A stretch of DNA of 64,000 bases, taken from NCBI RefSeq assembly GCF_018390695.1, contig NZ_JAHBGF010000028.1:558001-622000 (forward strand), given 5' to 3'. This document shows, piece by piece, positions 8,253 through 18,566 of this stretch. Origin of the DNA: Ancylobacter sonchi (GTDB lineage Bacteria; Pseudomonadota; Alphaproteobacteria; Rhizobiales; Xanthobacteraceae). The first letter of the stretch is position 1. Every line of letters begins with the position of its first letter. The notes below the pieces were generated by a model that was given only the letters and a program-made list of their open reading frames with translations, was not told the origin of the DNA and made no database searches. The translations under genes and the position numbers were made by a program.

Positions 8253-8567
8253 ATGAAGTTCCGTCCCCTGCATGACCGCGTGGTGGTCAAGCGTGTCGAT
8301 GCGGAAGAGAAGACCGCCGGCGGGATCATCATCCCCGACAGCGCCAAGGAAAAGCCCTCGCAGGGCGAAGTCGTCGCCGTCGGCCCCGGCGCCCGCGACG
8401 AAGCCGGCAAGCTGGTCCCGCTCGACGTCAAGGCCGGCGACCGCGTGCTGTTCGGCAAGTGGTCCGGCACCGAGGTGAAGCTCGACGGCACCGACTACCT
8501 CATCATGAAGGAATCCGACATCCTCGGCATCGTCGAGGGCGCCGGCTCGGCCAAGAAGGCCGCGTGA
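8253..8567 (+). CDS. groES: Co-chaperonin GroES (Hsp10)
   Basis: A 104-residue co-chaperonin that caps the GroEL ring. It shows [23 protein letters not shown] with the mobile loop following ([20 protein letters not shown]) and the C-terminal [15 protein letters not shown]. The ATG at 8253 follows GGAGAG. It is the first gene of a two-gene operon with groEL 90 bp downstream, and a CIRCE element upstream indicates heat-shock control through HrcA. Confidence 0.98.
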   Translation: MKFRPLHDRVVVKRVDAEEKTAGGIIIPDSAKEKPSQGEVVAVGPGARDEAGKLVPLDVKAGDRVLFGKWSGTEVKLDGTDYLIMKESDILGIVEGAGSAKKAA

Positions 8568-10304
<1,737 letters not shown>

Positions 10305-10340
10305 TCGACGTCCAACCGTCCCTACGGTTCAGAAATGCGG

Positions 10341-10368
10341 AAAGGCGCGGCGAAAGCCGCGCCTTTTT
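10341..10368 (+). terminator. Intrinsic terminator of groESL
   Basis: A perfect 11-bp stem, AAAGGCGCGGC and GCCGCGCCTTT, closes on a GAAA tetraloop and runs into T residues, 37 bp after the groEL stop. It is also usable for the convergent regulator gene. Confidence 0.93.
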
Positions 10369-10386
10369 CGTTTGTGCGGGCTGGCC

Positions 10387-11034
10387 CTATCGTCCGTTCT
10401 TCGCGAGAAGGGCGAGCAGGTGCGCGCGCCGGCTCGGCTCGGCGAAACCGAGCAGCAGCGTGGCGGCGGCGGCGACGAAGGCCGGCTCCAGTTGCTTGTC
10501 GTCAAGTTCGCCGGCGATCCAGAACGACAGGCAACCGCGAAAGCTGAAGGCCAGTTGCTCCGCCAGCACCAGGCGCGCGCGTTCCGCCGTCTCGCCGGCA
10601 AGGCCTTTGAGATCGCCGAGGGCGAGGGTCCAGAGATCGGTGGAGCGCAGCCGCACCGCGCTCGGCAGTTGGCTCACCACGCCCAGCGAGCCGACCACCG
10701 CCTTATAGACGGCCGGCTGCTCCAGCAGCAGCGCGACGGCGATGCGGCCCATCGCCGTCACCCGGTCGATGGCGTCGCCCTCCGGCCCCTCCTCCTCGAA
10801 GCGAGTCCGCATGCGGGCGATCACCCGCTCGGACAACGCCTGCATGATCGCGTTCTTGCTGCCGAAATGATTGAACGGCGTCGCGAAGCCGACGCCGGCC
10901 TCCGCCGCCAGCGCGCGCATGGAGAAATCCGCCGTCGCATCCTGGCGCAGCAGCCGTTCCGCCGCGTCCAGCACCAGATCACGTACCATCCGCCGGTTCT
11001 GCTCCCGCAGCGGCAGCCGTTCGGCATCCGTCAT
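10387..11034 (-). CDS. TetR/AcrR family transcriptional regulator
   Basis: A 215-residue TetR-family repressor. The N-terminal helix-turn-helix spans roughly residues 20-60 (DFSMRALAAEAGVGFATPFNHFGSKNAIMQAL); the rest is an all-alpha ligand domain. The ATG at 11034 is favoured because GAGG lies six bases before it. The gene is divergent from an SDR oxidoreductase, with two palindromic sites in the 115-bp gap, so it probably represses both itself and that gene. The ligand is unknown. Confidence 0.88.
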   Translation of the reverse strand: MTDAERLPLREQNRRMVRDLVLDAAERLLRQDATADFSMRALAAEAGVGFATPFNHFGSKNAIMQALSERVIARMRTRFEEEGPEGDAIDRVTAMGRIAVALLLEQPAVYKAVVGSLGVVSQLPSAVRLRSTDLWTLALGDLKGLAGETAERARLVLAEQLAFSFRGCLSFWIAGELDDKQLEPAFVAAAATLLLGFAEPSRRAHLLALLAKNGR

Positions 11035-11062
11035 TTTCATCCTCGCCGGCCTGGATAAATCG

Positions 11063-11093
11063 ATATCATGATATAAATATAATATCACGATAT
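11063..11093. promoter_or_regulatory. Paired operator palindromes between TetR and SDR genes
   Basis: ATATCATGATAT at 11063-11074 is a perfect 12-bp palindrome. ATATCACGATAT at 11082-11093 matches it at 11 of 12 positions. Their centres are 19 bp apart, so they lie close to the same helical face. Their AT-rich composition and place between divergent genes make them likely binding sites for the adjacent TetR protein. Confidence 0.75.
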
Positions 11094-11149
11094 AGATTCT
11101 TAGTGCGTGGCGCGACCACCGCCCGCGCGCTCATGGCAGGGAGCCAGAC

Positions 11150-11986
11150 ATGACCGATGCGAAAATCATCCTGATCACCGGCGTCAGTTCGGGGCTGGGC
11201 AAGGCGTTCGCCGAGGCGGCGCTCGCGGCCGGGCACCGGGTGATCGGCACCGTGCGCCGCGCCGAGGCCGCCGCGGCGTTCGAGGCCTCGGCGCCCGGCT
11301 CCGCCCATGCGGTGCCGCTCGACGTCGCCGATTTCGACGCCGTCGCGCCGGCCATCGCCCGCGCGGAGCAGCGGGTCGGCCCGATCGACGTGCTGGTCAA
11401 CAATGCCGGCTATGGCCATGAGGGCATCCTGGAAGAATCGCCGCTCGACGATCTGGAGCGGCAGTTCGACACCAACGTGTTCGGTGCGGTGGCGATGATC
11501 AAGGCCGTGCTGCCCGGCATGCGGCAGCGCCGACGCGGCCACATCGTCAACGTCACCTCCATGGGCGGCTTCATCACCATGCCCGGCATCACCTATTACT
11601 GCGGCAGCAAATTCGCGCTGGAAGGCATCTCCGAGGCGCTCGGCAAGGAGGTGAAGCCGCTCGGTATCCACGTCACCGCGCTGGCGCCGGGACAGTTCCG
11701 CACCGATTGGGCAGGACGCTCCATGCAGCGGACCGAGCGCAGCATCGCCGATTACGACGCGGTGATGGACCCGATCCGCGCCGCCCGCCAGGCCAAGAGC
11801 GGCAACCAGCCGGGCGACCCGGCCAAGGCGGGCCGTGCACTCATGACGCTGATCGCGGCCGAGGCCCCGCCGGCCCGGCTCTATCTCGGCGCCGACGCGC
11901 TGGGGCTGGTGGCGGACAAGATCGCCGCCATGCAGGCGGAAATCGCCGCCTGGAAGGAGGTCAGCCTGTCGACGGATTTCGACTGA
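11150..11986 (+). CDS. SDR family NAD(P)-dependent oxidoreductase
   Basis: A 278-residue classical short-chain dehydrogenase/reductase. It has the cofactor motif TGVSSGLG (residues 10-17), NNAGYG, and the catalytic Tyr150-x-x-x-Lys154 in YYCGSKFALEG with a Ser in VNVTSMGGF. The substrate cannot be told from sequence. It is divergent from the TetR gene and presumably controlled by it. A 17-bp-stem hairpin follows. Confidence 0.9.
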   Translation: MTDAKIILITGVSSGLGKAFAEAALAAGHRVIGTVRRAEAAAAFEASAPGSAHAVPLDVADFDAVAPAIARAEQRVGPIDVLVNNAGYGHEGILEESPLDDLERQFDTNVFGAVAMIKAVLPGMRQRRRGHIVNVTSMGGFITMPGITYYCGSKFALEGISEALGKEVKPLGIHVTALAPGQFRTDWAGRSMQRTERSIADYDAVMDPIRAARQAKSGNQPGDPAKAGRALMTLIAAEAPPARLYLGADALGLVADKIAAMQAEIAAWKEVSLSTDFD

Positions 11987-12016
11987 CGGGATTCGGCTGA
12001 GGGATTTTGGGCTGAC

Positions 12017-12057
12017 CGGGCGGAGCGGCACCGTCTCGCGCGGTGCCGCTCCGCCCG
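12017..12057. terminator. Strong hairpin between convergent genes
   Basis: Arms 12017-12033 and 12041-12057 are perfectly complementary over 17 bp around a 7-nt loop. There is no T-run, so it may act as a stalling or mRNA-protecting structure for both the SDR gene and the opposing ABC permease gene rather than as a standard terminator. Confidence 0.6.
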
Positions 12058-12062
12058 TCGCC

Positions 12063-13220
12063 TCAGTCCAGCGTCTGGCGGAAGCGGCGCACGGCGATGA
12101 ACATCGCCACCAGCATGATGGCGCCCAGCGCCACGATGTCCTGCGCGAGATCGCTGCCGTCGGCGCCCTTCAGCATGATGCCGCGCACCATGCGCAGATA
12201 GTGGGTCAACGGCATGGTCTCGGCCAGCCATTGCGCCCAGACCGGCATGCCCGCGAAGGGGAACATGAAGCCGGACAGCAGGATGTTCGGCAGGAAGTAC
12301 ATGAAGGTCATCTGCACCGCCTGAAGCTGGTTCTGCGCCAGCGTCGAGAAGGTGTAGCCGATCGACAGGTTGGCCATGATGAACAGCACGGTGAGCAGCG
12401 TGAGCAAACCGGGCGAGCCGATCATCGGCACGTTGAACAACAGCCGTCCGGCGCCGACGATCAGCAGCGCCTGCCCCGCCCCCACCAGCACATAGGGGGC
12501 GATCTTGCCGAGCATCACCTCCACCGGGCGGATCGGCATGGCGAGCAGCGTCTCCATGGTGCCGCGCTCGATCTCGCGGGTCACCGACAGCGCGGTGAAG
12601 ATCAGCATGGTCATGGTGAGGATGGTGCCGAGCAGACCGGGCACGATGTTGAGCTGCGTCACCGCCGCCGGGTTGTAGCGGGCATGGGTGATGATCTGGA
12701 ACGCCGGCGGCGCGCTCTCCAGCCCCGAGCCCTCCGGCCCGCCCTCTACCGCGAAGCGCTCGCGCTTCACCGCCGTGTCGACGAGGGCATTGAGCGAGGC
12801 GATGGCGCTGCCCGACGCCACCGGATCGGTGGCGTCGGCGGCGACCAGCATGGACGGGCTCTCGCCGCGCCGCACCGCCCGCTCGAAGCCGGCGGGAATC
12901 TCGACGATGAACGACACCTCCCCGGCCAGCATCTGGTGATCGGCCTCGGCGGCGCTGGTCGGGTGGCTCACCACCTTGAAATATTTGGTGTTCTCGATGG
13001 CCGCGAGGATGGAGCGGGTGAGCGAGGTGTTCTCATAGGCCAGCACCGCGGTCGGCAGGTGGCGCGGCGTGGTGTTGATCGCATAGCCGAACAGCACCAG
13101 TTGCAGCAGCGGGATCATGATCATGGTCGCGAAGGAGACGCGATCCCGCACGAGCTGGAGCATCTCCTTGCGCATCATCGCGCCGACGCGGCGGAAGAGG
13201 CCTGCGACAGCGCCGCTCAT
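12063..13220 (-). CDS. ABC-2 type transporter permease (YbhS/YbhR-like)
   Basis: A 385-residue ABC-2 permease. An N-terminal membrane segment (MIMIPLLQLVLFGYAINT) is followed by a large periplasmic domain and five hydrophobic segments after about residue 190. VTREIERGTMETLLAMPIRPVEVMLGKI is the typical ABC-2 membrane signature. Its ATG overlaps the stop of the ATPase gene by 4 nt. It is the last gene of a regulator-adaptor-ATPase-permease operon. Where E. coli ybhGFSR has two permeases, only this one is present, so it probably works as a homodimer. Confidence 0.9.
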   Translation of the reverse strand: MSGAVAGLFRRVGAMMRKEMLQLVRDRVSFATMIMIPLLQLVLFGYAINTTPRHLPTAVLAYENTSLTRSILAAIENTKYFKVVSHPTSAAEADHQMLAGEVSFIVEIPAGFERAVRRGESPSMLVAADATDPVASGSAIASLNALVDTAVKRERFAVEGGPEGSGLESAPPAFQIITHARYNPAAVTQLNIVPGLLGTILTMTMLIFTALSVTREIERGTMETLLAMPIRPVEVMLGKIAPYVLVGAGQALLIVGAGRLLFNVPMIGSPGLLTLLTVLFIMANLSIGYTFSTLAQNQLQAVQMTFMYFLPNILLSGFMFPFAGMPVWAQWLAETMPLTHYLRMVRGIMLKGADGSDLAQDIVALGAIMLVAMFIAVRRFRQTLD

Positions 13221-14182
13221 CGGAAATTGTCCTTAGAGCGGCTCATCAGGTCGATGAACACGTCCTCCAGCGTCGGCTCGTCGCGCCGCCAGATGAGGCC
13301 CGGCCGCTCGCGGAACGGCGCGATGGCGGCCTCCAGCGCGGCGGCGTCATGGCCGCCGACATGCACGCTGGAACCGAATGGTGCCACCATGTCGATGCCC
13401 GGCAGCGCCGACAATTCGCGCGCCAACGGGGCGGGATCGCCGCCCGACACGCTCCAGGTGAACAGGCCGGCACCGGCCACCACCTCATCCACCGTGCCCT
13501 GCGCCAGCAACTCCCCATAGGCGATGTAAGCGATCTCGTGGCAGCGCTCGGCCTCGTCCATGTAGTGGGTGGAGACCAGCACGGTGAGGCCGTCGGCGGC
13601 GAGCTCGTGGATCTGCGCCCAGAATTCGCGCCGCGCCTTGGGATCGACGCCGGCGGTCGGCTCGTCGAGCAGCAGGAGCTGCGGCGAGGGCAGGATGCAG
13701 GCGCCGAGGGCCAGCCGCTGCTTCCAGCCGCCCGACAACGAACCGGCGAGCTGCTTGTCGCGGCCGGACAGGCCGAGCCGGTCCACCGCCGCCTTGGCGG
13801 CCTTCACCGGCTCCGGCACCCCATAGACGCGGGCGACGAATTCGAGGTTCTCGCGCACCGACAAATCGGCATAGAGGCTGAAGCGCTGCGTCATGTAGCC
13901 GACATGCCGGCGGATCTCGCGCGCCTGCGTCAGGATATCCAGCCCGAGGCAGGTGCCGCGCCCGGAATCCGGGGTCAGCAGGCCGCAGAGCATGCGGATC
14001 GTGGTGGTCTTGCCCGAGCCGTTGGGGCCGAGGAAGCCGTAGATCTGCCCCTTCCTCACCCGCATGCTGAGGTCGCGCACCACCACCCGGTCGCCGAACG
14101 ACTTGGACAGCCCCTCGACCTCGATGGCATAGGGCACGTCGGGAAGCGATCCTTGCGGGAGCGTGTCGGCCGCCTCGCTCAC
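13217..14182 (-). CDS. ABC transporter ATP-binding protein (YbhF-like, single domain)
   Basis: A 321-residue ATPase with Walker A GPNGSGKT (about residues 52-59), signature LSGGWKQRLALG, Walker B LLLLDEPTAGVDP and switch His in VLVSTHYMDEAE. The C-terminal 80 residues form the accessory domain common to drug and Na export ATPases. The GTG at 14182 overlaps the stop of the upstream adaptor gene (GTGA). The frame is open further upstream, but that stretch runs inside the adaptor gene. E. coli YbhF carries two ATPase domains; this protein has one. Confidence 0.92.
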   Translation of the reverse strand: MSEAADTLPQGSLPDVPYAIEVEGLSKSFGDRVVVRDLSMRVRKGQIYGFLGPNGSGKTTTIRMLCGLLTPDSGRGTCLGLDILTQAREIRRHVGYMTQRFSLYADLSVRENLEFVARVYGVPEPVKAAKAAVDRLGLSGRDKQLAGSLSGGWKQRLALGACILPSPQLLLLDEPTAGVDPKARREFWAQIHELAADGLTVLVSTHYMDEAERCHEIAYIAYGELLAQGTVDEVVAGAGLFTWSVSGGDPAPLARELSALPGIDMVAPFGSSVHVGGHDAAALEAAIAPFRERPGLIWRRDEPTLEDVFIDLMSRSKDNFR

Positions 14183-15123
14183 GGCACGAGCTCGACGGTG
14201 ATCGGCTGGCCGGGGCGCAGCTTCAACGGGTCGTCCGGCCTGGCCTCCAGCATGAAGACCAGCTTGGAGCGCTCGTCGAGGCTGTAGATCACCGGCGGGG
14301 TGTATTCGGATTCGCTGGCGATGAAGCTCACCGTCGCCGGCACGCTGCCGGCGCAGCCGTCGCAATGGACCAGCAGCTTCGAGCCGAGCCGGAAGCGGGC
14401 GAGGTCGGGCTCGGGCACGAAGAAGCGCATCTTGATCAGGTCCGGCGGCAGCACGGACAGCACCGGCCGACCGACCGGCACCAGTTCGCCGGGACGGAAA
14501 TACACCGTCTCCACCGATCCGGCGGCCGGGGCGGCGAGGCTGCGGCGATCGAGCCGGGTCTGCGCCGAGGCGAGATTGGCCTGCGCGGTGTCGATGGCCT
14601 TCTGCGCGGAGGCGATCTGCATCTCGCGCGAGCCCAGACGGCCGACCTCGATCTGCTTGTTCACCTCGTCGAGCGCGGCGGTGTTCTGGTCGAAGGTCGC
14701 CTGCGCGGTATCGAGCGCCGCCTTGGAGCCGACCGCCTTGGCGTAGAGGTCCTTCTGGCGGTCGAGCTCGATGCGCGACAGATCTAGCGCCGCCTTGGCG
14801 CGGCGCTGGGTCGCCTCCAGCACGGCGATCTCCTCCGGGCGCTGCGCCGCCGCCTGGAGATTGGCGAGCTCGGCGCGCGCCTGTTCGAGGCTCGCTTTGG
14901 CGGCGTCGACATCGGCCTGCTGCAGCGACGGATCGATGGTGAACAGCGGCTGGCCCGCCGTCACCCGGTCGCCCTCGTCGACCTTCAGCGTGATGACGCG
15001 GCCGGCCTCGTCGGGGCCGACGAACAGAAGGTCGGCCTCGGCATAGCCCTGATAGCGGGGCGGACCGGAATCGGCGCAGCCGGAGAGCAGCAGCGCCAGC
15101 GGCAACAGGACGGCAAGGCGCAT
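14179..15123 (-). CDS. HlyD-family periplasmic adaptor lipoprotein (YbhG-like)
   Basis: A 314-residue membrane fusion protein. The N-terminus is a lipoprotein signal with lipobox LLSGC, so it is probably anchored by a lipid at Cys17. A biotinyl-lipoyl-like half-motif (GRVITLKVDEGDRVTAGQPLFTID) comes next, then a long alpha-helical hairpin rich in Ala, Gln and Glu (about residues 70-180), then the second lipoyl half and beta-barrel. The ATG at 15123 overlaps the regulator stop (TGATG) and follows AAGGAG. It should couple the ABC pump to an outer-membrane channel that is not encoded here. Confidence 0.92.
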   Translation of the reverse strand: MRLAVLLPLALLLSGCADSGPPRYQGYAEADLLFVGPDEAGRVITLKVDEGDRVTAGQPLFTIDPSLQQADVDAAKASLEQARAELANLQAAAQRPEEIAVLEATQRRAKAALDLSRIELDRQKDLYAKAVGSKAALDTAQATFDQNTAALDEVNKQIEVGRLGSREMQIASAQKAIDTAQANLASAQTRLDRRSLAAPAAGSVETVYFRPGELVPVGRPVLSVLPPDLIKMRFFVPEPDLARFRLGSKLLVHCDGCAGSVPATVSFIASESEYTPPVIYSLDERSKLVFMLEARPDDPLKLRPGQPITVELVP

Positions 15124-15782
15124 CACGTCTCCTTCCAGCCGAGGCCGCGCAGCATCAGCTCGGCATGGGCGGTGAACATGCCGGGAAGGTCGAGCGGCTC
15201 ATGGCGGCCGAACGTTCCCTCCCAGACGGCGGCGACCAGCACCGGGGCGATGATCAGCTGCGGGAAACGCAGCGCGGCGTCGGAGGTGATCTCGCCGCGC
15301 GCCAACGCCCGCTCGTTGAGCGCCCGCAACAGGTTCAGGCCGCGCGCGACCACCTCGCGGTAGTAGAAATCGGCGATGGCGGGGAAGCGCTCGCCCTCTG
15401 CCAGCATCAGGCGGATGATGTGCCGGCGCGGCGAGCCGACCGCCTCGGTCTGGATGTGCTGGAACAGCAGCAGCAGGAAGTCGCGGGTCGAGCCCTCGAA
15501 GCCGGCGAATTCGCGCTCCAGCTTGCCGAGGATCGGGTCGGCGGCGTCATGCACCAACCCTTCGAACAGCGCGGTCTTGTCCTTGAAATAGAGGTAGAGC
15601 GTGCCCTTGGCGATGCCGGCGCGGCGGGCGACATCCTCCATCCGGGCGCCGTTGAAGCCGTGCTCGGCGAAGACTTCCAGCGCGGCGTCGAGAATGGCGC
15701 GGCGGCGCGCCTCGGCATCCGGGCGCTTCTTCACCCGGCCGGCCGGCGCGGGCTTTCCATCGGCTTCCACATCGTCGGACAT
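15123..15782 (-). CDS. TetR family regulator of the export operon (CecR-like)
   Basis: A 219-residue TetR regulator resembling CecR (YbiH), which controls ybhGFSR in E. coli. The DNA-binding domain is EVFAEHGFNGARMEDVARRAGIAKGTLYLYFKDK, followed by a ligand domain. It is the first gene of the operon. The ATG at 15782 is my choice; a GTG at 15794 is also possible. A perfect 20-bp palindrome ends 15 bp upstream, which fits autoregulation with ligand-induced export. Confidence 0.88.
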   Translation of the reverse strand: MSDDVEADGKPAPAGRVKKRPDAEARRRAILDAALEVFAEHGFNGARMEDVARRAGIAKGTLYLYFKDKTALFEGLVHDAADPILGKLEREFAGFEGSTRDFLLLLFQHIQTEAVGSPRRHIIRLMLAEGERFPAIADFYYREVVARGLNLLRALNERALARGEITSDAALRFPQLIIAPVLVAAVWEGTFGRHEPLDLPGMFTAHAELMLRGLGWKET

Positions 15783-15797
15783 GGCGCGATCCACATA

Positions 15798-15817
15798 ATG
15801 ACTGACCGGTCAGTCAT
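15798..15817. promoter_or_regulatory. TetR operator palindrome of the export operon
   Basis: ATGACTGACCGGTCAGTCAT is a perfect 20-bp palindrome immediately upstream of the CecR-like gene. TGACYGRYCRGTCA-type sequences are typical TetR-family operators. It probably covers the operon promoter, so binding would block transcription of all four genes. Confidence 0.85.
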
Positions 15818-15973
15818 AACATGGCCGGCGGATGACGGAAAGTCGCCGATGCCGTCCTAAGCGGGGTTTCGCCCCGTGGGGCGGTGGGGCCACTCGCCCC
15901 GATGAGGAGGGCGGCCGGTACGTTCTCTCGGCGCGCGGGCTCCAACATCCTTGGCCTACCCGCGCAAACGGAA

Positions 15974-15996
15974 AGGGCGCCCTTGCGGGGCGCCCT
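15974..15996 (-). terminator. Probable terminator of the phytase-like gene
   Basis: An 8-bp stem, AGGGCGCC and GGCGCCCT, with a 7-nt loop is followed on the minus strand by TTCCGTTT. It lies 90 bp after the stop codon of the phytase-like gene, on its downstream side. Confidence 0.55.
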
Positions 15997-16085
15997 CGCC
16001 TGTCCTGCCGAAAGGCTCGCGACGCGAGCGCCTGTTCTTGTCGATCAGGTGCTTCCACCGGATCGGAACGGGCTCCGGCGCGGCG

Positions 16086-18296
16086 TCAGTTGATGGCGCC
16101 GAGCGGGATGAACTGGGTCTCGCCGGAGGAGCCGTCGACGCCGTCATTGTCGGTGACGATGTAGCCGTTGCCGGCGGCGTCGATGGCGAAGCTCTCCACC
16201 TTGTCGAGCACATAGCCCTTGGGCGCAGCGAGCAGCGGCAGCAGGTCCTTGGCTTCGGTCTTGGCGAGCACCGGGGGCTTGGCCTCGCCGCCGATCGCGA
16301 CCGGGGCGACACCCTTCAGCGACACGAAGTACAGCTTCTTCAGCTTGGCGGCCGGGCCGACCAGATTGTCGCGCTCGATCACCACCAGGCCGTCCTTGTG
16401 GGCGGTGAGCTCGGAGATGCCGACCCAGCCCTTCTCCGCCTTCTCCAGCGGATAGTGGACATAGCCGAAGCTCTTGGCCGCCGGCTTGTAGGCGATCAGC
16501 TTCACGAAGCCCTTGGGATCGTCCTTCCACTCGCGCTGCACGCCGACCCACACGGTCTCGTCAGCGCCGGTGCCGGTGACCGCGACGCCCTCGAAGCCAT
16601 AGCGGGTCGCCTGCCCGGCGAGCGCTTCCGGCAGGGCGATCTCCTCGGCGATGGAGCCGTCGGCATTGACCCGGATCAGCAGGTTCTGCGTCGGGTTTTC
16701 CTTCTTCTCCGGGTTGCCCTCGGAGGCGAGCCAGAACCCGCCCTCGGGACGGATGGCGATGCCTTCGAGGTCGAGGCCCTTGGCCGGCTGGCCGTCCTTG
16801 GTCACTACGGTGGCGGCGGTGATCTTCGCCGGCTTCTGGCTGGCGTCGATGGTGAGGATGCGGCCCTGCGCGTAGAAGCTGTCGGTCACCGCATAGAGCT
16901 TGCCGGCGTCCTTCGGATCGGCGGCGAAGCCGGACAGCGCACCCCAGGCGATCGGCAGGCCGTTCTTGTCGTCGCCGGAGACGATGGTCGGGTAGTTCGC
17001 GGCGCCGGGCGCGCGCTGATAGACGGTGACCACCGAGCCGATGCCGCCATCCTCGCGGACATCGGTCTCGCTGGCGGTCACGAACAGGTTGCGCGCGGGG
17101 ATGGCGAGCAGGCCTTCCGGACCGATGCCGCCGGGCAGGACCTGAAGCAGTTCAGGCGCTTCGGCGCCGCCCTTGTCGCGATACACGAAGACGATCGAGG
17201 CACGCTCGGAGCCGGCGAAGATGAGCTTCTCGCCGCCGAAGGTCGCAACCTCGGCGCCCTCCATCTCGATGCCCTTCTTGTTGCGCTTCTCGGGATAGTG
17301 GCCGAGGCGCACCGCCATGTGCTCGGGCGCGGTGCCGGATTCGAACAGCAGCTTGCCGGTCTTGTCGAAGATGCTGAAGCCGCGCGTGCCGCCCTTCCAG
17401 TCACCTTCATTGGCGATGACGAAACGGTTGTCGTCGATCCACTGCACGGTGTCGGGCTCGCGGGGAACCGCCGTCATCTTGCCGGAGAGGTCGATCACGC
17501 CGTCCTTCTTGGTGTCGATCTTGTCGAGATCGACGGTGCCGGCGGAGAAATGCGCGGTGACCTTGCCGGTCGGCAGATCGACCACGACGATGTGGTTGTT
17601 CTCCTGCAGGGTGACGACCACCTCGTTGCGGGAGTTGATGTCGACATATTCCGGCTCGGGATCTTCCGGCGCGACGGCGGCGAGGCCGGTCAGGTCGACG
17701 ACCTTCTTGGAGGCGTCCACCACGCGGCCGTCCTTCACCTGGAAATAGGTGAGGTTGCCGGCCGGCATCTGCGGGATCACGCCGTCATTGACGTCCTCGT
17801 CGCGCTCGTTCTCGATCGCGATGGCGAGGAAGCTGCCATCCGGGCTCTTGGTGACCGAATCCGGCTGGCCGCCGAGGTCAACCTTGTCCTCGACCTTGCG
17901 GGAGGCGATGTCGACCACGGCGAGGTGACCCGACGGGTTGCTCTTCGATTCGGAAGTGTTGACGCCGACATAGGCCTTGCCGCCGATCACCACCGTCGTG
18001 GTCGGCTCGCCGTCGAGCGCCACGGTGCCGGCAGGCTTCGGCGACGCCGGATCGGTGATGTCGATGAAGCCGATGCGCTTGCCGGGGCTGTCGCTGTAGA
18101 TCAGCGTGTTGCCATCCTCGGTCACGGTGATGATCTCGGCGGCGGTGGACTTCTTGGCGTCGGCGCCGGCCGGCAGGTTGTCGACGACGTGGAAGGTGGC
18201 GACGCGGTTGAAGCTCTGCGGCGCGTTCTGCGCGGAAGCCGCGCCGGCCGAGGCGAGCACGGCGAGGCAGACGCCGGCCATCAAAATCGAGCGCAT
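16086..18296 (-). CDS. Secreted esterase-like / phytase-like beta-propeller protein
   Basis: A 736-residue exported protein. A signal peptide ends near AGAASA-QN. The N-terminal half has YVTN/LVIVD-type propeller repeats (GFIDITDPASPKPAGTVAL, HLAVVDIASRKVEDKVDLGGQPDS). The C-terminal 330 residues match the esterase-like phytase family (GLDLEGIAIRPEGGFWLASEG, GYVLDKVESFAIDAAGNGYIVTDNDG). It probably binds metals and acts on phosphate esters, but the activity is inferred from family only. The ATG at 18296 is chosen for its signal peptide, with GATGAGGA upstream. A Pho-box-like direct repeat about 60 bp upstream suggests phosphate control. Confidence 0.85.
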   Translation of the reverse strand: MRSILMAGVCLAVLASAGAASAQNAPQSFNRVATFHVVDNLPAGADAKKSTAAEIITVTEDGNTLIYSDSPGKRIGFIDITDPASPKPAGTVALDGEPTTTVVIGGKAYVGVNTSESKSNPSGHLAVVDIASRKVEDKVDLGGQPDSVTKSPDGSFLAIAIENERDEDVNDGVIPQMPAGNLTYFQVKDGRVVDASKKVVDLTGLAAVAPEDPEPEYVDINSRNEVVVTLQENNHIVVVDLPTGKVTAHFSAGTVDLDKIDTKKDGVIDLSGKMTAVPREPDTVQWIDDNRFVIANEGDWKGGTRGFSIFDKTGKLLFESGTAPEHMAVRLGHYPEKRNKKGIEMEGAEVATFGGEKLIFAGSERASIVFVYRDKGGAEAPELLQVLPGGIGPEGLLAIPARNLFVTASETDVREDGGIGSVVTVYQRAPGAANYPTIVSGDDKNGLPIAWGALSGFAADPKDAGKLYAVTDSFYAQGRILTIDASQKPAKITAATVVTKDGQPAKGLDLEGIAIRPEGGFWLASEGNPEKKENPTQNLLIRVNADGSIAEEIALPEALAGQATRYGFEGVAVTGTGADETVWVGVQREWKDDPKGFVKLIAYKPAAKSFGYVHYPLEKAEKGWVGISELTAHKDGLVVIERDNLVGPAAKLKKLYFVSLKGVAPVAIGGEAKPPVLAKTEAKDLLPLLAAPKGYVLDKVESFAIDAAGNGYIVTDNDGVDGSSGETQFIPLGAIN

Positions 18297-18355
18297 GGGG
18301 GAATCCTCATCCTGACGCGGGGGCAGCCCGCCTGCGGCCTTCAAAGCCGCGGCCG

Positions 18356-18373
18356 ATGACACGCCGATGACGG
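18356..18373 (-). promoter_or_regulatory. Pho-box-like direct repeat
   Basis: Read on the minus strand, CCGTCAT, a 4-nt spacer and GTGTCAT form two 7-bp units with an 11-bp period, the arrangement of PhoB sites (CTGTCAT-N4-CTGTCAT). It lies 60 bp upstream of the phytase-like gene and on the same strand. One further unit would be expected for a strong box. Confidence 0.45.
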
Positions 18374-18566
18374 TTGCGCCGGAAAAGCGGCGGCGAAGGC
18401 GGAAGGATGCGACTTTCGTCTTATCCGGATTGACGCAGATCGCGCAATTAGCGCTTGCACTTGACCTTTCGTCATCGTCTGCTGGTCACATCGGGACAGA
18501 GCGCGCCAAGCGCCGCCCGGCGAGCCGCAGGGCTCGCGGAGGAAACGCCACAGGAGGAACCGCCCC

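Noticed and set aside
15951..18359. 802-codon open frame antisense to the phytase-like gene
   Set aside because: No motif; the minus-strand protein has a signal peptide and recognised domains.
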